Shown: positions 17,961 to 26,501, counted from the first letter of the stretch. The stretch is 64,000 nt of DNA from Bradyrhizobiaceae bacterium Ga0074131 (GCA_001464035.1 LNEC01000006.1:1-64000), one strand, 5' to 3'. Numbers and translations are program-made. Notes: generated by a model not told the origin, from the letters alone.

Positions 17961-18656
17961 TTATTTCTTCTGCAGCACCGTCACATGCAGGTTGCGCCGG
18001 ATCTCCATTCCCTGCCGCCGGTACAGCGCGATCGCCGAAGCGTTGCTGGAAAATACGTGCAGAAACGGGATCTCGCCCCGCGCGACGATCTGGCGGGAAA
18101 TCGCGCCAAGCAGCAGCTGGCCGTAACCGCGGCCGCGGTGCGACGGATCCACGCAGACGGCTGTCATCTCGGTGAAATTGGCAGGCTTCATTCGCTCGCC
18201 CGCCATCGCAACCAGCCTGCCATCGATCCGGATTCCGAGAAAGGTTCCCAATTCATGCGTTCGAGCACTGAACGGGCCGGGCCTGGTGAGTTCGGTCAAC
18301 GCCATCATCGCGGGCACATCATCGGCGCCGAGCGTGACAACTTCCGCGCCGTCGATCGCGCTCTCGGTGGGTGTTCCGATCATCTGCTCGCCGGTTTCGG
18401 CCAGCACGGTCTTGAACTCGGCGGGCGCGGTCACGGCGTCAGGCGTGAACAGCACGGCGATTTCGGATCCGGACATGATCGCGCCGAGCGCCGCGAAGCT
18501 CTCCGGGGACATATCCACCAAGTCCGCGAAGGGCGCGACCGCAGCGGGATAGCGCAGCGCCCGTGCACCGCCTTCCGCCAACGCCCGCTGCCGGCTCGTC
18601 AGCGCGCTCCAGATAGGGCGATCGAGCGGATGGGTCGATGTATCGATAACGGACAT
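17961..18656 (-). CDS. GNAT family N-acetyltransferase
   Basis: The 231-residue protein contains the acetyl-CoA-binding motif AVCVDPSHRGRGYGQLLLGA at about two thirds of its length, followed by SNASAIALYRRQGM, both standard for the FR47-like GNAT group. The N-terminal 110 residues form an extra domain common in FR47-like members. The acetyl acceptor is not evident. It stands convergent to the MDR gene. Confidence 0.88.
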   Translation of the reverse strand: MSVIDTSTHPLDRPIWSALTSRQRALAEGGARALRYPAAVAPFADLVDMSPESFAALGAIMSGSEIAVLFTPDAVTAPAEFKTVLAETGEQMIGTPTESAIDGAEVVTLGADDVPAMMALTELTRPGPFSARTHELGTFLGIRIDGRLVAMAGERMKPANFTEMTAVCVDPSHRGRGYGQLLLGAISRQIVARGEIPFLHVFSSNASAIALYRRQGMEIRRNLHVTVLQKK

Positions 18657-18693
18657 GGCGACATCCCGGTCAAGCGCTCATCCCGATCGAATC

Positions 18694-19044
18694 CTAGTCC
18701 GCCTTGCTGTCATCGAGGCTGACGACCACCGCCGCATTGGCAATGATGATGGCATCGCCGCCGCTCTCGGCCGGAATTTCCAGCCCGCCCTTGACCGCGG
18801 TGACGGTCACCGTGCCGTAAGGCAGCTCTTTCGCGACCGCCGCGGTGTCGACTGAGTTCGGGTCCGGCACGCCGATGGTGACATCGACGAACATGTCTTG
18901 GGAGGTCTTGCCCACCATCCGGAAGAAGCCGAGGCTGGAGTGGCGGATGGCGTCGGAGACCGCGCGCTTGGCGGCCTTTGTGGAATCCTTGCCGTGCACA
19001 TCCACGCCCATGCCCATTTCGGTGATACAGCGCACGCGTGCCAT
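18694..19044 (-). CDS. Lin0512 family conserved protein
   Basis: At 116 residues and beginning MARVRCITEMGMGVDVHGKDSTKAA, this matches the small conserved Lin0512/TIGR02058 family. The conserved histidine and glutamate residues and the GVPDPNSVD segment are present. The family has no established function. The AhpD-like gene lies 58 bases upstream on the same strand and may share a transcript. Confidence 0.8.
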   Translation of the reverse strand: MARVRCITEMGMGVDVHGKDSTKAAKRAVSDAIRHSSLGFFRMVGKTSQDMFVDVTIGVPDPNSVDTAAVAKELPYGTVTVTAVKGGLEIPAESGGDAIIIANAAVVVSLDDSKAD

Positions 19045-19102
19045 GAGGTGTTGTCTTTCGTCAGGGGTTGAAAAGATGAGCCGCCTGCAGCCGCGCTGGC
19101 CG

Positions 19103-19654
19103 TCACTCGGCCGCGTCCCGAACCGGGACCCCCTGCTCGATATCGAATTGCAGGACGTCGTTGAAGCGGTTGAACGCGCCGCACAGCGCGATGCGCCAGG
19201 TCAGCTCGACAATCTGGGCTTCGGAAAAATGCTCGCGAAGGCGACTGAAAACTTCGTCGCGGGTCTTGTTCCAGTTGCTGGTTACAGCGATGGAATATTC
19301 GACCACCAGCCTGTCGACAGCGTCGAGTTCGGGATGATCCTTGTAATCGAGCAGGCGCGCGGCGCCCTGTTCCGAGACGCCCTGGATTCTCAGCTTAGGC
19401 GCGTGGTGCGATACGCAATAGTCGCATTGGTTCAACAGCGACACCGTGACCAACGCCAGTTCGAGATGGCGCTTCGACAACACGGCCTCATCGGCCAGAT
19501 CGACCAGCAACGACCAGATGTGCTTGAAGATCGGCGGCCGGTGCGCCATCCCGCCGGCCTGGTTCTCGAACGCGCCATAGGTGGTCATCTTGTCCCAAAG
19601 CGGCCCGAGTTCGGCCGGCAGATCGTCCTTCGACTTGATCGACACGCGTGACAT
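19103..19654 (-). CDS. Carboxymuconolactone decarboxylase/AhpD-like protein
   Basis: The 183-residue protein carries the AhpD-type redox motif CDYCVSHH (CxxCxxxH pattern), preceded by LELALVTVSLLNQ, as in peroxidase-like CMD-family proteins. Members with this motif act as alkylhydroperoxidases or related thiol enzymes. The ATG at 19654 has AGGGGAA upstream; an earlier in-frame codon would add 18 residues not typical of the family. Confidence 0.85.
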   Translation of the reverse strand: MSRVSIKSKDDLPAELGPLWDKMTTYGAFENQAGGMAHRPPIFKHIWSLLVDLADEAVLSKRHLELALVTVSLLNQCDYCVSHHAPKLRIQGVSEQGAARLLDYKDHPELDAVDRLVVEYSIAVTSNWNKTRDEVFSRLREHFSEAQIVELTWRIALCGAFNRFNDVLQFDIEQGVPVRDAAE

Positions 19655-20212
19655 GGGTTCCCCTGACGGCCATCGCGACGCGCCCGCGCCGGAACGCGAT
19701 GGTGGCATTTTCCGGTTCGATTTTCAAACGGCGTGAGGGTATGGGTTCGTCTTCTCGCCGCATGAGACGCCCGAGGTTTCATGCGGTTGCCCGCAGATTT
19801 GACGCCAACCTTGATGCGTCGGGACCACACGACTTTGCCGTCCGCTCGAGCCGCGCTCGTCAATCGCAACTCCCGCGACCACCAAACCCACCGCAACGTT
19901 CGTGACGATCGCGAGCCGCCCCTCTCTCGGGTTAGACGCGCAGAGTCAAACCACGGATTTGCCCGGACGGGTTAAGCGAAATATTTTTGCGCGTAGGACG
20001 TGACAAGGTTTTCAGAATCGGAGCGCGAGTCATTTGGCGGTTTCACACCGCTCCTCTAGCCCCCTCTGCTTTCTTGCATCGCCGCCCAGGCGCCGACCGC
20101 GTCGCGTTGCGGGCCCTGAACGCAGCCCGTCGTCGCAACGCCGCAAAAGCGAAAGACCCGATGCGCGACCTGTTTCTGCCGACCCTGTCCTCTCGCTCCA
20201 GATCGGAACCTC

Positions 20213-20240
20213 TTGACATGCGGCGCTGCTTCGATTTAAT
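20213..20240 (+). promoter_or_regulatory. Promoter of the TetR-MFS-DUF418 unit
   Basis: TTGACA (20213-20218), a 16-base spacer and TTTAAT (20235-20240) make a near-consensus sigma-70 promoter 56 bases before the TetR start. Confidence 0.65.
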
Positions 20241-20260
20241 TAGACTGACTAGTCGATTAA
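20236..20260. promoter_or_regulatory. Palindromic candidate operator for the TetR regulator
   Basis: TTAAT (20236-20240) and ATTAA (20256-20260) flank an inner GACT-GACT-AGTC repeat (20243-20254), an inverted repeat that overlaps the -10 box and runs past it. Position and layout are those of a TetR autoregulatory site, so repression of its own unit is likely. Confidence 0.6.
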
Positions 20261-20296
20261 CCTAAGGCTCTATAGCCGGAAGACATCGGAACTCGA

Positions 20297-20929
20297 ATGG
20301 CCCGCACCGCGGATCCCCAACGGCATGAAGCCAAACGTCGGGAAATGCTGCACGCGGCGAGGAAGTGTTTCGCGGAGAAAGGCTTTCACAGCACCTCGAC
20401 CGCAGAAATCTGCCGCATGGCGGGGATGAGCCCGGGCAATCTGTTCCATTATTTTCCGACCAAAGACGCGATCATCCAGGCGATCGCGGAGCAGGATCGA
20501 CGCGAGACGGCACAGCTCTTCGCCAGCCTCGATCCGGAAGAAGACGCAATCGCATCCGTCATCAACCTAGCGGAACAGACGATGCTGCATCTGACCGATC
20601 CGCTCTACGCCAAGCTGAGCCTGGAGCTCGCTGCGGAAGCGATGAGAAACCCGGCGATCGCCGAGATGTTCGCGGTCAACGACCGCGAATCCAGCCAGGC
20701 GCTGACGGCCCTGCTCCGACGCGGGGTCGAGCGCGGTGAGATCGATAGCGGTCTGGATCTCGACCGAAGCGCGCTCTGGCTGATCGCACTGGTCGAAGGA
20801 GCCATCGGTCGCGCAGCGATGGACCCGGGCTTTGACGCCGGTGCCCACATAGACACGCTGACGAAGCTCATTTCGCGTTTCCTTGCGCCGCGCGCGCCCC
20901 AAGCGGCGCACGGCGGTCATGCAGGCTGA
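20297..20929 (+). CDS. TetR/AcrR family transcriptional regulator
   Basis: The 210-residue protein has the standard TetR N-terminal helix-turn-helix: MLHAARKCFAEKGFHSTSTAEICRMAGMSPGNLFHYFPTK at about 17-56 in effect (core GMSPGNLFHYF). The C-terminal ligand domain is all-helical. The palindromic site over its promoter and the MFS and DUF418 genes behind it suggest a local repressor of an export system that responds to an unknown small molecule. Confidence 0.92.
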   Translation: MARTADPQRHEAKRREMLHAARKCFAEKGFHSTSTAEICRMAGMSPGNLFHYFPTKDAIIQAIAEQDRRETAQLFASLDPEEDAIASVINLAEQTMLHLTDPLYAKLSLELAAEAMRNPAIAEMFAVNDRESSQALTALLRRGVERGEIDSGLDLDRSALWLIALVEGAIGRAAMDPGFDAGAHIDTLTKLISRFLAPRAPQAAHGGHAG

Positions 20930-21171
20930 TGCCGCACAGTCCCAGTGTCTTGGCTCCGCCCACACGGGCGGTTCAGCGCTCTGGGTGGGTGCGATCCGAC
21001 TGTTGACGCCCGATCTGGACATCACTCCGCCCGGCTTGATGAAGGCGGTTCAGCCGCGCTCGACGTCTCCCGGACCGGGCGACCGCCTGTACGATCCGGA
21101 ATCCGGCCAAACGCTCGGCGACCTGTCGGTCCAGCGTCTGGGCCAGGCCTTGCGCGCCGCCTGGAGGCGCG

Positions 21172-22503
21172 TTGCCGCGCCGTCCAGGGCTTGCGCCGGT
21201 GCGTGAAGTGGCCCGGTATCGTCGGCAGGCTCCCCTCTTCGGCGTTATCGCCGCTGGCGGCTTTTCACTGCTCGGCAACGCCGTTGCGGGCGTCGCCCTC
21301 CCGTGGTTCGTGCTGGGCCTGACCGACAGCGCGGCGTGGACCGGAATCGCCGCCGCGGCAGGCATGGTGCCGCTTGTTCTGGGCGCCTTCTTCGGTGGAC
21401 CGCTGATCGACTGGTTCGGGGCGCGACGAGTGGCCGTTACAGCGGACCTGATCAGCGCCGCGAGCGTCACGGCCGTTCCCGTTCTCTTTTTGCTCGGCGA
21501 GCTGAGCCTTGGGTGGCTCCTGGCCCTGATCGTCATCGGGGCTCTGCTCGACGGTCCTGGCATAACGGCACAGGACGCGCGGCTGCCGGAACTGGCCCGG
21601 CTTGCCGGTCTGCCGATCGAGCGCGTCACCGCGATCGACGAACTGCTGGAGAACGCAGCCGTCATCCTGGGTCCACCGGTCGCCGGCCTCGCAATCGTCG
21701 CCTTCGGCGTCGAGCGAACCTTGTTCATCACAGCCTTCTGTTCCCTGACGGCAGCGGTTATCAACGGGGTTTCGTTGCCGCGCCACCGGCGAAGAGCGCG
21801 CCTTGTCGCCGGATCGGACGGCATCCTGTCGGGCGCACGTTTTCTGTTGGGCGACGCGCTCCTGCGGACGATCCTGATCCTTGCCATGGTCGTCCTTGCC
21901 GTATTCGGCGCCCTCAATGCCGTGGTCATGCCTGCCATGCTTCGCGCCGGTGACGGCAGCGCGCTCGATCTCGGCGTATCACTGGCCGCGGCCGGCGGCG
22001 GCGCCGCCTGCGCCACCATCACTTTCGCCGTCTGCGGACATCGTGGCGACGTGCGGCTCATCCTGTTGCTAGGGCTCGCCGGCGCAGCAGGGTCCATCGG
22101 TGCCTTAGCAGTCGCGACGACGCCGCCACTCATGTGGGTCGCAGCCGGCGCCCTGGGGCTATCGACCGGAGCCCTTGGGCCCCTCGTCAACGCCCTGTTT
22201 CTGCGCCGCGCGCCCTCGGCGATCCGCGGGGGCGTATTGGGCATGACCACGGCCGCTGCCTTGGTGGCGACGCCCGTCGCGGTCCTGATGACGGGGCTTG
22301 GTGCCGAGGTGGTCGGCCCGCGTCCTTTGCTCGCCGGGCTTTCAGCCGTGCTGGCACTCCTAACAACTTTCGCCGCCTTGAACCCTGTCTTGCGCGCGCT
22401 GTCGCAACGCCGTCCGAAAACCCCAGAAACTCACCCCAAGAGGATGGCGTTCCACCGTGCGCGGCGCCGACGGCCGCCGCATGCACGCAATCTCCCTGGA
22501 TAG
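21172..22503 (+). CDS. MFS transporter
   Basis: The 443-residue protein has about twelve hydrophobic helices and MFS-type features, including the loop motif GGPLIDWFGARRVAVTADL between helices 2 and 3. It belongs to the enterobactin-exporter-like or macrolide-exporter-like MFS group by general pattern. The frame begins at a TTG (21172) with GGAGG just upstream; a GTG at 21199 is the alternative. A basic, non-membrane tail of about 40 residues (RRPKTPETHPKR and on) ends the protein. The TetR gene lies 242 bases upstream and DUF418 gene 41 bases downstream. Confidence 0.85.
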   Translation: MPRRPGLAPVREVARYRRQAPLFGVIAAGGFSLLGNAVAGVALPWFVLGLTDSAAWTGIAAAAGMVPLVLGAFFGGPLIDWFGARRVAVTADLISAASVTAVPVLFLLGELSLGWLLALIVIGALLDGPGITAQDARLPELARLAGLPIERVTAIDELLENAAVILGPPVAGLAIVAFGVERTLFITAFCSLTAAVINGVSLPRHRRRARLVAGSDGILSGARFLLGDALLRTILILAMVVLAVFGALNAVVMPAMLRAGDGSALDLGVSLAAAGGGAACATITFAVCGHRGDVRLILLLGLAGAAGSIGALAVATTPPLMWVAAGALGLSTGALGPLVNALFLRRAPSAIRGGVLGMTTAAALVATPVAVLMTGLGAEVVGPRPLLAGLSAVLALLTTFAALNPVLRALSQRRPKTPETHPKRMAFHRARRRRPPHARNLPG

Positions 22504-22544
22504 GTCGCCCGTGAGCCTTTCCACCGAGACTTTGCAAGGCCTGC

Positions 22545-23747
22545 ATGATGTCCATCTACGCAACGGACTGGCCCCGGATCGAAACGGTCGAACAGGCCAG
22601 GCATCAGCGGGATCGATCGGTCGATGCCTTGCGGGGGTTCGCCCTGTTCGGCGTCATCCTCGTCAATGTGCCGTTTTTCGCGTTTCCGATCTATGAGGGT
22701 CCGGCCATCATGGGCACCCTCGATCGGTGGGCCTTCGGGGGGTTGACCGCCTTGGCCATCGGCAAATTCTTCCTGATCTTCTCGTTCCTGTTCGGTTTCG
22801 GGTTCGCCACCTCCATCTCGGCCGACCAGCGACAGGGTCGCGCCAGCGGCCCACGGTTCGCACGCCGCCTGTCGGGCCTGCTGGCGTTCGGCCTGCTGCA
22901 CGCCGTGTTCCTGTTCATCGGAGACATTCTGATCCTTTACGCGTTCCTCGGCATCCTCCTGTGGCTGGCGCGCGATCGGGGCCCGCGGACCCTTCTCGCC
23001 CTGAGCGCGATCGCCTATCTGGTCGCCATCGCCGCCCAGGCGGCCGCGCTGACATCGACGGATTTCGAGGGCGGAGCTGTGGTGGCGCGCGCCAATGCGG
23101 CGTATCTGGGCAGCTTCTGGGACGCCGTGCGATTCCGGCTGTCCGAGGACATCTGGATCGGCCAACCCTTCATACTGATCTTCAACGGCCCCGCGGCGCT
23201 GTCGATGTTCCTGGCCGGTCTCGCCTTGGCGAAATCCGGCGGCTTCCCCGGCACACCAGGGCGCCGAGCCCGACCGATGCTCGGATGTAGCCTGCTCGGC
23301 ATTGGTCTGGCAGTCAGTGTCGCGAGCCTTGCCTGGGTGGGTCCGGACTACACCGCTCCGGTCACCGGCGCGACCGTCGGTCAGTTCATTGCCGCGATGG
23401 CCCGTTCGGCCGCTGCGCCGCTTCTTTCTGCGGGTTATGGACTAGTCCTGATCAGCGCTACCGATCGATGGCCCGACGCGCACTGGGTCCGCCTCCTCGC
23501 GCTCGCAGGCCAGATGACCCTGACGGGCTACCTGCTGCACTCGGTCATTCTGGCCTTTGTCTTCGGCGGATGGGGGCTCGGCCTCTACGGCCAGGTGTCG
23601 GCAGCCCAATGCGTGGCGATCGGCGTCGTCGTCTATCTGTCGCTCGTGGCGCTGTTCTCGCTCTGGAAGCGCCGCTTCCGATACGGGCCTGACGAGTGGC
23701 TGCTGCGCTCGTGGATCGAGCTCAAGTCCAAGCCTTTTCGGATTTGA
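22545..23747 (+). CDS. DUF418 domain-containing membrane protein
   Basis: The 400-residue protein begins with RDRSVDALRGFALFGVILVNV, the hallmark of DUF418/YeiB-type membrane proteins, and continues through about eight to ten helices to a C-terminal LLALAGQMTLTGYLLHSVI segment that also marks this family. It is related to membrane acyltransferase-like proteins, but the role is unknown. It closes the TetR-MFS-DUF418 unit. Its stop falls next to the decayed end of a convergent GFA-family pseudogene. Confidence 0.87.
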   Translation: MMSIYATDWPRIETVEQARHQRDRSVDALRGFALFGVILVNVPFFAFPIYEGPAIMGTLDRWAFGGLTALAIGKFFLIFSFLFGFGFATSISADQRQGRASGPRFARRLSGLLAFGLLHAVFLFIGDILILYAFLGILLWLARDRGPRTLLALSAIAYLVAIAAQAAALTSTDFEGGAVVARANAAYLGSFWDAVRFRLSEDIWIGQPFILIFNGPAALSMFLAGLALAKSGGFPGTPGRRARPMLGCSLLGIGLAVSVASLAWVGPDYTAPVTGATVGQFIAAMARSAAAPLLSAGYGLVLISATDRWPDAHWVRLLALAGQMTLTGYLLHSVILAFVFGGWGLGLYGQVSAAQCVAIGVVVYLSLVALFSLWKRRFRYGPDEWLLRSWIELKSKPFRI

Positions 23748-23759
23748 TCGGCTCGATCA

Positions 23760-23956
23760 GCCTGGAGTCTTTCGAAGCTGCGTCAACAATTGGCGAACGA
23801 GAACCGAAATTGTCGGGGAAGTCAGGTAGGACCTTGCCCGGTGCGGCCCTTGCGCTGACCGTCGCAGCACTGGCAGTCTTTCATCGCCAGCGGTTCGCCG
23901 GAGATTTCATCACGGATCGCGCCGCAGGCGCATCAGGCGCTGTATGCTTCACTCAT
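23760..23956 (-). pseudogene. Decayed GFA (glutathione-dependent formaldehyde-activating-like, CENP-V) family gene
   Basis: After an AAAGGGAC ribosome binding site, an ATG at 23956 reads MSEAYSA then TGA (23933-23935). Reading through gives CACGAIRDEISGEPLAMKDC and QCCDGQRKGRTGQG, a clear match to the zinc-binding start of GFA proteins (normally CxCGxIRYEISGEP...DCQCxxCQR). A second stop follows, and YLTSP appears only after a frameshift. The C-terminal half is missing; the remnant ends beside the DUF418 stop. It was the last gene of the ArsR-SRPBCC-DUF899 unit. Confidence 0.75.
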
Positions 23957-24009
23957 GTTGTCCCTTTCGGTGGGTTGTTGCGAGGCCGCGAATGTTTTCG
24001 AGCGCCTGA

Positions 24010-24303
24010 TCAGGGCCGGTAGACTCCGTTTCGCCGGCTGGCGATCAGCTTCAGCCAGGGCGCCGAATGGAAGGCGCTCATCAGCAGGTACATCGGGACC
24101 ATTCCGCTCAGCAATGACGCACTTCCGATCGAGCACACCGCATCCGGCGATGCGCCGCCGAGGACACTTGTCAGCAGCGCCATGAGGGCGAAGGTCGGCG
24201 CGGCCGCGAGGTAGAGGAAATCGGCGGCGCCTATCGCTGCGGCGTTGCCGTTTTCGCCATCGACCGCGCCGCAACCGCGGCTGCCGATATGTGCCTCGCC
24301 CAT
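24010..24303 (-). CDS. Small membrane protein of unknown function (97 aa)
   Basis: The ATG at 24303 follows AGGAGA. The protein has a glycine-rich start with two cysteine-type positions (SRGCGAVDG), then two hydrophobic helices (FLYLAAAPTFALMALLTSVLG and ASLLSGMVPMYLLMSAF) and a basic end. It lies between the DUF899 gene (49 bases) and the GFA pseudogene, in one leftward unit. I do not know the family. Confidence 0.72.
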   Translation of the reverse strand: MGEAHIGSRGCGAVDGENGNAAAIGAADFLYLAAAPTFALMALLTSVLGGASPDAVCSIGSASLLSGMVPMYLLMSAFHSAPWLKLIASRRNGVYRP

Positions 24304-24351
24304 GTTTATCTCCTGCAACCAAGTGCAATTGCGCCGCCGCGCCTCGCTGGA

Positions 24352-25083
24352 TTACCCTTGGCGTTTCCGCATGGCGGCCTCTCCGGCGTCCGACACCTCG
24401 ACCCATTTCGGGTCGGGCGCGGCGGCGGCGTAGCTGTCGTGCCAGTTCCACCATTTGTACGGTGGGGTCTGCGGATAGCCTTCGGGAGAGTCCTCCCACG
24501 TCTCCTGGCGCCCGAGCGCGGTCATGTCGAGGTAGCTCCAGGTGCTCCCCATCGCCTCGTCGCCGCGGTTGTTGATGAAGTAGATACGGTAAACCTTGTC
24601 GCCGTCGCGGATGAACGCGTTGGTGCCGTGCCATTCGTCGACGCCGAAGTCGGTGTCGAAGCCGTCGGTGATAGTGTACCAGGGCATCTGCCATCCCATG
24701 CGCGCCTTCAGGCGGGCGATGTCCGTCTGCGGCGCGCGCGAGACGAACGCGAGCGTGGTGTCGCGGGCGTTGAGATGGGCGACGTGGGCGACCTGGTCGG
24801 CCAACATGGAGCAGCCGCGGCAGGCCTGTTCGGGCCAGCCATGCACGCCGGGCTCGAAGAAGGCGCGGTAGACGATCAACTGACGGCGGCCGTCGAACAG
24901 GTCGGTCAGGCTCGCTTTGCCCTGTGGCCCGTCGAACGCATACGCCTTCTCCACCGCCAGCCACGGCATCCGCCGGCGCTCGGCGGCCAGCGCGTCGCGG
25001 GCGCGGGTCATGGCCTTCTCCTTCACCAGCAGCTGCTGGCGCGCGGCTTCCCATTGCTGCGCCGAAACCACGTGAGTCTTCAT
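24352..25083 (-). CDS. DUF899 family thioredoxin-like protein
   Basis: The 243-residue protein has the DUF899 pattern: an N-terminal WEAARQQLLVKEKAMTRARDALAAER helix, then a thioredoxin-like fold with PEQACRGCSMLADQV (CxxC) and ending with YGYPQ/YKWWNWHDSY type motifs. The family is assumed to act in redox or detoxification chemistry, without proof. The ATG at 25083 has GGAGG at a good distance. It is downstream of the SRPBCC gene in the ArsR-led unit. Confidence 0.87.
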   Translation of the reverse strand: MKTHVVSAQQWEAARQQLLVKEKAMTRARDALAAERRRMPWLAVEKAYAFDGPQGKASLTDLFDGRRQLIVYRAFFEPGVHGWPEQACRGCSMLADQVAHVAHLNARDTTLAFVSRAPQTDIARLKARMGWQMPWYTITDGFDTDFGVDEWHGTNAFIRDGDKVYRIYFINNRGDEAMGSTWSYLDMTALGRQETWEDSPEGYPQTPPYKWWNWHDSYAAAAPDPKWVEVSDAGEAAMRKRQG

Positions 25084-25124
25084 GGCCAACCTCCTCTGTT
25101 TGATGCGATGCGCGCGGCGTTCGG

Positions 25125-25658
25125 TCAGGCCGGAAGCCGCCGGTCGTATTCGCCATGCAGGCGGCTCCAGCCTTCCCAGAATGGCGCCGGCTCCCTGCCC
25201 ATGGCGCGGGCGACCAGAATATCGAGATGCATGTGCCAGCCGGCGCTGACCTTCAGCATGGTCGAGCGGTCGGGCAGACGGCGATGGGTGACGGTGAGCA
25301 GGACGCCCTCGCCCCGCGGCTGCAGTTCGAAGGTGACGTCGCCGCTGTTGGCCCAGGCGATGGAAAGTTTGCGCGGCGGATCGAGTACGGTGATCCGGCT
25401 CTGCATCCGGTGCTCCTCGGGGAAGCCGGCCGGCCGCGCGCTCGGCGGGTCGTTGAGTTCGTCGTTGCGCCAGACCAATTCGAAGGGCGCGCCGACTTTC
25501 ATCTCCATCTCACCCGCCGCGAGCCATTTGGCGCGCAGTCCGTTGTCGGTGAGATACGCCCAGATGCGCTCGACCGGCCCGGGCAGCAGCCGCTGGACCC
25601 TCAACGTCGCGGGTTCGGTCAGCGCGCCCCAGCCGTCGGGTTTTGTCGTTGCATCCAT
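25125..25658 (-). CDS. SRPBCC/AHSA1 domain protein
   Basis: The 177-residue protein shows the START-like AHSA1 pattern: LRVQRLLPGPVERIWAYLTDNGLRAKWLAAGEMEM at the start, LDPPRKLSIAWANSG in the middle and a C-terminal helix with GWHMHLDILVARAMG. Such proteins bind hydrophobic ligands and are very often paired with an ArsR regulator, as here (12 bases between the genes). Confidence 0.9.
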   Translation of the reverse strand: MDATTKPDGWGALTEPATLRVQRLLPGPVERIWAYLTDNGLRAKWLAAGEMEMKVGAPFELVWRNDELNDPPSARPAGFPEEHRMQSRITVLDPPRKLSIAWANSGDVTFELQPRGEGVLLTVTHRRLPDRSTMLKVSAGWHMHLDILVARAMGREPAPFWEGWSRLHGEYDRRLPA

Positions 25659-25670
25659 CGCTCTGCTCCT

Positions 25671-26039
25671 TCACTTTTTCTGCAGCTTTTTTTGCATTTT
25701 TTTTGCTGTCGCCCCGTCTTCCGCACGCAGCAGGGCTTCCAGCGTGTCGAGCCTTGCGCTCCAGAACCGCTGATAGCGCCGCAGCCACGCATCGGCTTCC
25801 GCCAGCCGCGCCGCCTCGAGCCGGCACAAATGGGTGCGGCCGCGGATCGTCCGCGTCACCAGCCCGGCGTTCTCCAGCACCCGCACATGTTTCGACGCGC
25901 CGGCGAAGCTCATGCGAAACGGCGTCGCCAGTTCCCCGATCGTGCGTTCCCGCTCCGCGAGCTGGCCCAGCATCGCCCGCCGCGTCGGATCCGCGAGGGC
26001 ATGAAAGACGGAATCGAGATGGGCGAATTGTTCAACCAT
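25671..26039 (-). CDS. ArsR/SmtB family transcriptional regulator
   Basis: The protein (122 residues from the ATG at 26039) has a winged helix typical of ArsR: FHALADPTRRAMLGQLAERERTIGELA and FAGASKHVRVLENAGLV. It lacks the cysteine metal site and belongs to the SRPBCC-linked group. It should repress its own unit through the palindrome at 26073-26084. The ATG at 26051 lies within the -10 box, so the start at 26039 is preferred, nearly at the expected transcription start. The C-terminus is lysine rich and encoded by A8 and A7 runs. Confidence 0.9.
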   Translation of the reverse strand: MVEQFAHLDSVFHALADPTRRAMLGQLAERERTIGELATPFRMSFAGASKHVRVLENAGLVTRTIRGRTHLCRLEAARLAEADAWLRRYQRFWSARLDTLEALLRAEDGATAKKMQKKLQKK

Positions 26040-26046
26040 GTGGTTA

Positions 26047-26074
26047 AGCATAAGCGCCCGGGGCAGATTGTCAA
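26047..26074 (-). promoter_or_regulatory. Promoter of the ArsR-SRPBCC-DUF899 unit
   Basis: On the minus strand TTGACA (26069-26074), a 16-base spacer and TATGCT (26047-26052) form a strong promoter. Transcription would begin around 26040, almost at the ATG at 26039, so the mRNA may be leaderless. Confidence 0.65.
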
Positions 26075-26084
26075 CCGATCGGTT
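26073..26084. promoter_or_regulatory. Perfect palindrome overlapping the -35 box (ArsR operator candidate)
   Basis: AACCGATCGGTT is a perfect 12-base inverted repeat that overlaps the -35 hexamer of the ArsR promoter. ArsR-type repressors usually bind such sites, so autoregulation is likely. Confidence 0.6.
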
Positions 26085-26501
26085 TAATTTTGTTGGGCAA
26101 GGTTCGCCGACCTGCCGTTGCTGCCACCGTCACGCACGGATCGTTTCCGTAGGCGCTTAACGCCAGCGTCGAAAGGAACTGACAAGGGGTTTCGACGGTC
26201 CGGAAATGATTTGCCCGTCGATGCCGAATCCCAGGCACTTTTGGCTTTTTTCGATCGCGAGGTAGCGGCGCGGAAGGTCAACAGCCACTCGGGAACGGCA
26301 GCCTTATTCTCTTTTCTATACCATTTGGCGATGCTAGCGTTTCGAAATGGGGAATACGGCTCGTCAAAGAAACCGTTGACGATCCGGAGGGACGTCGCCC
26401 GCCAGGGACGCGGCGCGGCACTCGCTTTTTGCGTTCGTCGATTCCTCGCTGGATGAGGCTGGCCCGATCATCGATCGGCCGAAGGCGGAAGGCACACCGA
26501 C

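Larger units (their letters stand above)
19655..20296. other. 642-base intergenic region, possibly containing a dispersed bradyrhizobial repeat
   Basis: I find no gene here. Minus-strand reading near 19800-19870 gives words (such as DGKVVWSRR) that I associate with spurious short ORFs from a non-coding dispersed repeat of Bradyrhizobiaceae; this is memory-based and uncertain. The right end carries the promoter and candidate operator for the TetR gene. Confidence 0.4.
26040..26501. other. 462-base divergent intergenic region (ArsR / SAF-domain dehydrogenase)
   Basis: The left end holds the ArsR promoter and palindrome. I see no credible gene in the rest, and no clear promoter for the rightward SAF-domain gene, although its AT-richer part (26300-26350) is the likeliest place. 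Confidence 0.5.

Noticed and set aside
20883..21206. 107-residue frame between the TetR and MFS genes
   Set aside because: It overlaps the end of TetR and the start of the MFS gene in another frame and has no recognisable motif; I treat the gap as non-coding.
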